From Hyphomicrobium_A sp044507625 (GTDB lineage Bacteria > Pseudomonadota > Alphaproteobacteria > Rhizobiales > Hyphomicrobiaceae), in assembly GCA_044507625.1 (NCBI GenBank), contig JBIQJE010000004.1:256975-320974 (forward strand): a stretch of 64,000 bases of DNA. Reading direction: 5' to 3'. The notes below the pieces were generated by a model, which ran no database searches, had not been told where the DNA came from, and saw nothing but the letters and a program-made list of their open reading frames with translations. This document shows, piece after piece, positions 60,134 through 64,000 of the stretch. The translations under genes were made by a program, and so were the position numbers. Numbering within the stretch: position 1 is the first letter of the stretch; each line of letters starts with the position of its first letter.

Positions 60134-62068
60134 TCAGTGACTTGCGGCCGTATTGCGTGGCTGGCCGGAGAACCCGCCGCCATCGCGCCGCTTGGAGCGC
60201 TGGCGGGGCTGCATGCCATGCTTCTGGCCGCCGCCCGCATCCTTGCGGCGTCCTTCGTGATGGCGTGCGCCTGCGCTTCGCGTCTCGTTACGCGGACCAT
60301 CGGCGCGTTGGCCGTCGGCCTGACGCTGTTCGGTACGGCGGCCATCGCCACGGCGCTGTTCGCCATTGCGACCCTCGCTGCGCCGATCATCCCGATGACG
60401 CGGCTCACTGGATCGTGCTTCGTTGCGGCGATCGTCCTGACGGGGACCGCCGCGACGGCCTTCGACGTTACGATTGTCGCTGCGGCGGGCTTCGTTGCGC
60501 TCGCCGTCGCGGTTACGAGATTCCGGCCGGCGCCCTTCGGAGCGCCGTGCATCGCGCGGTGCGCCCTCTGCCGTCCGGCGCTCGCCAGCACCTTGCCCGT
60601 CGCGGCGGAACTCCCCGCGCGCTTCGGGGCTGCGATCCTGACGCTCAGGCCTGTGCCGCTGATGTGCTTCACCCGACGACACGTCACCATCGGCGCTGTG
60701 CTCGCCGTGGCGGCGCGGTCCGCGGGCTGCAAAGCCCTCGCCTTGACGGTCGGGCCGGCGCCGGACACGTCCGCGTCCTTTGCCGTCGGCGTCACGGCCT
60801 CCGGCGAACGGACGCTCGCCAACCGAGGCACCCATGCGGCCGCGGCCAGCACCCCGCTCGCGCTCCGGCTTCTCTCCGGCCGGAACGTGCGTCACGATCA
60901 GAGTTGCATCACCCCGGCGGTCGGAGGCCGGGATCTGCTGACGCGTCACGCGCTCGATGTCCCGCAGAAAGGCATTCTCTTCACCCGCACACAGCGAGAT
61001 GGCGATACCTTCTGCGCCGGCGCGCGCCGTGCGGCCGATCCGATGCACGTAGCTCTCCGGAATGTTCGGCAGCTCGTAGTTGACGACGTGGCTCACCTCG
61101 TCGATGTCGATGCCGCGGGCCGCGATGTCGGTCGCGATAAGACCGCGAATGCGCCCGTTGCGGAAATCGGCGAGCGCGCTCTCGCGCTGACGCTGGCTCT
61201 TGTTACCGTGGATGGCGGCGACGGGAATGCCCGCCGCACCGAGGTGGCGGGCGACCTTGTCGGCGCCGCGCTTGGTGCGCGTGAAGACGAGCGTGCGCTT
61301 CAGGGCCGGATTGCCGAACAGCTCGACGAGTAGCGCCTGCTTCTTCTGCGGCTCGATGTGGATGACGCTCTGCGCGACGCGATCGGCGGTTTTGGATACC
61401 GGCGTCACGGCAACGCGCAGCGGATCACGCAGCATCTCATTTGCGAGCGCATTGATCTCGCGCGGCATGGTCGCGGAGAAGAACAGGCTCTGGCGGCGCT
61501 GGGAAAGCCTCGAGAGGATCTGCCGGATGGGCGCGATGAAGCCCATGTCGAGCATCTGGTCGGCTTCGTCCAGCACGAGGATCTCGGTGCCCGAGAGGTT
61601 CACGCTGCGCTGATCGAGGTGATCGATGAGGCGGCCGGGCGTTGCGACGAGGATGTCGACACCACGCGCCATCGCATTCACCTGCGGGCGGAATGGCATG
61701 CCGCCGAACATCACGGCGACGCTGAGGCCCGTGTGGCGGCCATAGGTGCGGAAGCTTTCGGCGATCTGCGTCGCAAGCTCGCGCGTCGGCGAAAGAATGA
61801 GCGCGCGCGCACCGCACCGCAGTGGCGGGCGGCGGTCGGCCGCGAGCCGGTGAAGGATCGGCAGCGCGAAGGCGGCCGTCTTGCCGGTGCCGGTCTGGGC
61901 GATGCCCATGAGGTCACGCCCCGCCATCACGCCGGGAATGGCCTGCGCCTGGATCGGCGTCGGGTTCGTATAGCCTTCAGCCTCCAGCGCCTTCAGCAGG
62001 GCCGGATCGAGAGCGAGCTCGGTGAAGGAAGGGGTCGTCGTTTCGGTCGTCAAATGGATATCTTTCAT
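60134..62068 (-). CDS. DEAD-box RNA helicase (RhlE type) with very long charged tail
   Basis: 644 residues. The helicase core (about residues 10-375) has the Q motif, AQTGTGKTAAF, PTRELATQI, VLDEADQMLDMGF, SATMPREI and HRIGRTARAG. From about residue 375 the protein is disordered: Arg, Glu, Gly, Asp and Asn-rich with recurring RRSEGR, RRNEAR and DDRRSEGR units, ending basic (RQRSKRRDGGG). The tail of about 270 residues is longer than in most RhlE proteins and should bind RNA or form condensates. It is transcribed divergently from the small secreted protein at 62437. Confidence 0.95.
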   Translation of the reverse strand: MKDIHLTTETTTPSFTELALDPALLKALEAEGYTNPTPIQAQAIPGVMAGRDLMGIAQTGTGKTAAFALPILHRLAADRRPPLRCGARALILSPTRELATQIAESFRTYGRHTGLSVAVMFGGMPFRPQVNAMARGVDILVATPGRLIDHLDQRSVNLSGTEILVLDEADQMLDMGFIAPIRQILSRLSQRRQSLFFSATMPREINALANEMLRDPLRVAVTPVSKTADRVAQSVIHIEPQKKQALLVELFGNPALKRTLVFTRTKRGADKVARHLGAAGIPVAAIHGNKSQRQRESALADFRNGRIRGLIATDIAARGIDIDEVSHVVNYELPNIPESYVHRIGRTARAGAEGIAISLCAGEENAFLRDIERVTRQQIPASDRRGDATLIVTHVPAGEKPERERGAGRGRMGASVGERPFAGGRDADGKGRGRVRRRPDRQGEGFAARGPRRHGEHSADGDVSSGEAHQRHRPERQDRSPEARGEFRRDGQGAGERRTAEGAPRDARRSEGRRPESRNRDGERNEARRSDNRNVEGRRGGPRQDDRRNEARSSEPRHRDDRRSEGRNGEQRRGDGRRTEQRQADGQRADGPRNETRSAGARHHEGRRKDAGGGQKHGMQPRQRSKRRDGGGFSGQPRNTAASH

Positions 62069-62436
62069 GTGCAGGCCGGACGACGGCCACGGCGGCGCGC
62101 ACGCCGACCGGGACCGCGCGCCAACGCGGCGGTACGAAGAGAGCCCCGCGTGGCCTGGGCTATCGAATGGAGGGAGTATCAGAGGCGCTCAACAGGAGGA
62201 CGACAGGGACCGCCGCCGGCAAATCAAGCCGAGGGCCTTGAAACATCGTCCGTTCACGCGGCTGGAGCACCGATGTCCGCTCGAGTGGGTCCCGAGCGAT
62301 GGGGGCGATATGGCACGCCACCGTGGCGAATGCAAGGCGGCGTGGCAAAGGAGCGCCTCGATCGAGAGCCCGGCTGAACGATCGGCGCTAATCCTGCGTT
62401 GTATGGTTAGTCAGAAAAGAACAACGAGGCCATGAC
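62069..62436. other. Divergent region upstream of the DEAD-box helicase
   Basis: 368 bp with no convincing gene on either strand. It must carry the promoters for the helicase (minus) and the small secreted protein (plus). A long helicase leader is possible, as for cold-shock helicases, but I see no specific motif. Confidence 0.4.
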
Positions 62437-62712
62437 ATGCGCTTTCCTGCATTGATCGCGGCCGTTGCGCTATGCGCCGGCACCGTACAGGCACAGAACC
62501 TGCCACACGACCTCCGCCAGGACACGCCTCCGGTTCCGGGGCAGAACGTCGAGACGGTACGGGATCAGCTTCGTATCGTGCCGAAGCCTCTGCGCGTCAG
62601 TTCCGAACCGACGCCGGGGCTGCCCTCCAGCGGCGCCAAGGGCGTCATTCCGGAGGGCGCCATTCAAGAGAGCCGCAACGACTGGAGATACGCGCCGCCT
62701 ACCGACCGCTGA
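62437..62712 (+). CDS. Small secreted Pro-rich hypothetical protein
   Basis: 91 residues, ATG 62437 with GAGG upstream. A signal peptide ends at residue 19 or 20 (TVQAQ). The mature part is hydrophilic and Pro-rich (TPPVPGQNVETVRDQL, KPLRVSSEPTPGLPSSG) and lacks Cys. Periplasmic, family not recognised. It converges on the coiled-coil gene with a GC-rich inverted repeat in the 34-bp gap. Confidence 0.7.
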   Translation: MRFPALIAAVALCAGTVQAQNLPHDLRQDTPPVPGQNVETVRDQLRIVPKPLRVSSEPTPGLPSSGAKGVIPEGAIQESRNDWRYAPPTDR

Positions 62713-62746
62713 TCCGTAGCCGTCTCAGCGGGCGGCGCGCGGACGC

Positions 62747-63208
62747 TCAGCCGACCGCGCGGCGCCTGTTGCGATCGACGATGCTCAACGGCACGCGGGC
62801 CGGCCTCTGCTGATGCTGCTGATGGTGCTGATGGACTTCGTGGGGATGCACCGCGTGCGCGTTTGCGGGCTGTGCTGCGGCGCCATCGTATTCCTCGGCG
62901 ATGTTGTTCGTTGCCTGACGCCAGTCGCCCGCGCTCGGCAGATAATTCGCAGGCTCGGCTTCGATCGCGGCGTGTTGCGCCGGCGGCGCCTGGAACATGC
63001 CGATGCTCGAGGCCAGTCCGTGCAGCTCGCCCAGAATGGCGGTGCGCCGTGCCTGATGCTCGCTGGCGATGGTCTGCACATCCGAGAGCAGCTGCTGATC
63101 GAGCCGCTCGAGCGCGTCACCCAGCGCTTTAATCAGGGCCTCCTCGTGGGTGGCAGCCTCCGCAACCCTGATGTGCATATCTTCGAGTTGCTCAAGCAGC
63201 TTCCGCAT
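62747..63208 (-). CDS. Hypothetical coiled-coil protein with His/Gln-rich end
   Basis: 153 residues, ATG 63208 with AGGGGG upstream. Residues 1-75 are a long charged helix with heptad-like spacing (MRKLLEQLEDMHIRVAEAAT, then LGDALERLDQQLLSDVQTIA). The later half is low complexity with a His/Gln run (HQHHQQHQQRP) and a basic end. No membrane segment or family is recognised. A scaffold or polar-localisation role is possible but only inferred. Confidence 0.75.
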   Translation of the reverse strand: MRKLLEQLEDMHIRVAEAATHEEALIKALGDALERLDQQLLSDVQTIASEHQARRTAILGELHGLASSIGMFQAPPAQHAAIEAEPANYLPSAGDWRQATNNIAEEYDGAAAQPANAHAVHPHEVHQHHQQHQQRPARVPLSIVDRNRRRAVG

Positions 63209-63378
63209 TTTATGCCCCCTGACGTTATTGGCGAATCGAATTGCAAATCCGATTGAGCCATCCGACCGGGCCGGAAATGAGGAAGAGGCGCGTCACGGCG
63301 CCGAAAGGAGACGCGCTGTGATGTGAATGCACGCCGCACTCTTTGCGCAGTTGCGCAGCGGCGCGCCACCGATTCAGT

Positions 63379-63882
63379 TCAGTAGCGTGCACCGCCGGGC
63401 GTGCGGCGGAACTCGTCCCAGACCTTTTGCGCATCGGGACGCATGATCTGCTGCATTGCCACTTGCCGCTTTTCGTAGGGAAGGGTGAGATCCCTGGCGA
63501 TGTTCGCGTCGTCGAAGAGATCGGCATAGTCCGCATAGGAAGCCGCATAGAAGATCTTGGCGACACGCGCCCAATAGGCGGTCGAGAAACACATCGGACA
63601 GGGCTCGCAGCTCGAATAGATGATCGCGCCCGTGAGGTGCGGATTGCCGACCTTGCGGCAGGCTGCACGTAGCGCGTTCACCTCGGCATGCGCGGATGGA
63701 TCGTTGTCGCTCATCACGCTGTTGCCGGCGACTGCGAGGACTTGGCCGTTCAAGACGACGACCGCGCCGAACGGGCCGCCGGTCTTATCGACGACGCCGG
63801 CCTGGCGCATCTTCTCCAGTGCCATCGCCATGAAAGCGCGGTCTTCATCGGTCGTTGGCTGAGCGAGATTTGGCTTGCTCAT
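63379..63882 (-). CDS. Nucleoside deaminase (guanine deaminase-like)
   Basis: 167 residues from ATG 63882 with GAGG upstream. The zinc site is complete: HAE (His65, Glu67) and PCPMC (Cys95, Cys98). The shape GGPFGAVVV and ALRAACRKVGN matches the CMP/dCMP deaminase superfamily, closest by eye to GuaD-type guanine deaminases rather than TadA. It would deaminate a purine or nucleoside in the cytoplasm. It is probably monocistronic. Confidence 0.9.
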   Translation of the reverse strand: MSKPNLAQPTTDEDRAFMAMALEKMRQAGVVDKTGGPFGAVVVLNGQVLAVAGNSVMSDNDPSAHAEVNALRAACRKVGNPHLTGAIIYSSCEPCPMCFSTAYWARVAKIFYAASYADYADLFDDANIARDLTLPYEKRQVAMQQIMRPDAQKVWDEFRRTPGGARY

Positions 63883-63960
63883 CGGCACCTCGGCAAAACT
63901 GGCTGTGGCTGATAGGAGCGACGCGGCCGCGGCTGCGGTTCCGGTTAGAGCAGATTCTGA

Positions 63961-64000
63961 TCATACGGCCTCGTAGCCGGCATCGGCGAAGTAGTTTCTG
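63961..64000 (-). CDS. C-terminal end of a gene cut by the window edge
   Basis: In one minus-strand frame the window edge reads RNYFADAGYEAV and then a TGA at 63963-63961. The composition is protein-like, so a gene may end here, about 80 bp upstream of the deaminase start. The family cannot be named from 12 residues. Confidence 0.3.
   Translation of the reverse strand, partial: RNYFADAGYEAV

Noticed and set aside
1..64000. CRISPR arrays, insertion sequences, prophage genes, riboswitches
   Set aside because: No regularly spaced repeats, transposase, integrase, capsid or recognisable riboswitch core was seen on either strand.

Overview
The window is about 64 kb of GC-rich bacterial chromosome. 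Gene content and order point to an alphaproteobacterium of the order Hyphomicrobiales (Rhizobiales): the rpsF-rpsR-DUF2232-rplI-dnaB-alr-radA-cvpA-purF block, the fabD-fabG-acpP-fabF-mltG-yicC-gmk block, the lptF-lptG-lptD-surA-pdxA-rsmA block, a GcrA-type domain protein and rhizobial REP-like palindromes. The genus cannot be told from the sequence. Apart from one tRNA-Ser, the confident genes are all protein-coding. I see no phage, insertion sequence, integrase, CRISPR array or rRNA operon.

Layout. 1-2.6 kb (minus): a bacterial ATP-dependent DNA ligase, cut by the window edge, with its partner metallo-beta-lactamase exonuclease. 2.9-8 kb: small secreted or hypothetical proteins, a vWA protein, an aldo/keto reductase, a stand-alone GcrA C-terminal-type domain and rpsU with an apparent CTG start. 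7.7-8.6 kb holds nothing convincing. 8.6-15 kb: a di-heme peroxidase (MauG type) followed by a small cytochrome c, an S41 peptidase, a methyltransferase, an MFS transporter and a nucleotidyltransferase. 15.2-23 kb: tRNA-Ser(UGA), then rlpA-dacF-tmk-holB-metG-tatD-MBL hydrolase, mostly overlapping or closely spaced. 23-34 kb (minus): rpsF to purF plus an SDR, interrupted by one plus-strand gene between alr and dnaB. 34-35.6 kb: small basic or hypothetical proteins. 35.7-42.8 kb (plus): fatty acid synthesis, MltG, YicC and Gmk. 43-45 kb: a secreted lipase-like hydrolase and a YqhA protein. 45-53.3 kb (minus): outer-membrane biogenesis (LptFGD, SurA), PdxA and RsmA. 53.7-64 kb: pepA, membrane and hypothetical proteins, mazG, an APC permease, a DEAD-box helicase with a very long charged tail, small proteins and a nucleoside deaminase.

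Most genes are core functions: replication, translation, peptidoglycan and lipid synthesis, LPS export and DNA repair. No unmistakably new multi-gene system was found. The points most worth a second look are the free-standing 72-residue GcrA-like domain next to rpsU, the CTG-initiated rpsU, the RGG-rich tail on ribosomal protein S6 together with an acidic tail on L9 in the same operon, the 270-residue repetitive tail on the DEAD-box helicase, strong GC hairpins inside the ribosomal operon, and an AT-rich 16-bp palindrome between convergent genes.
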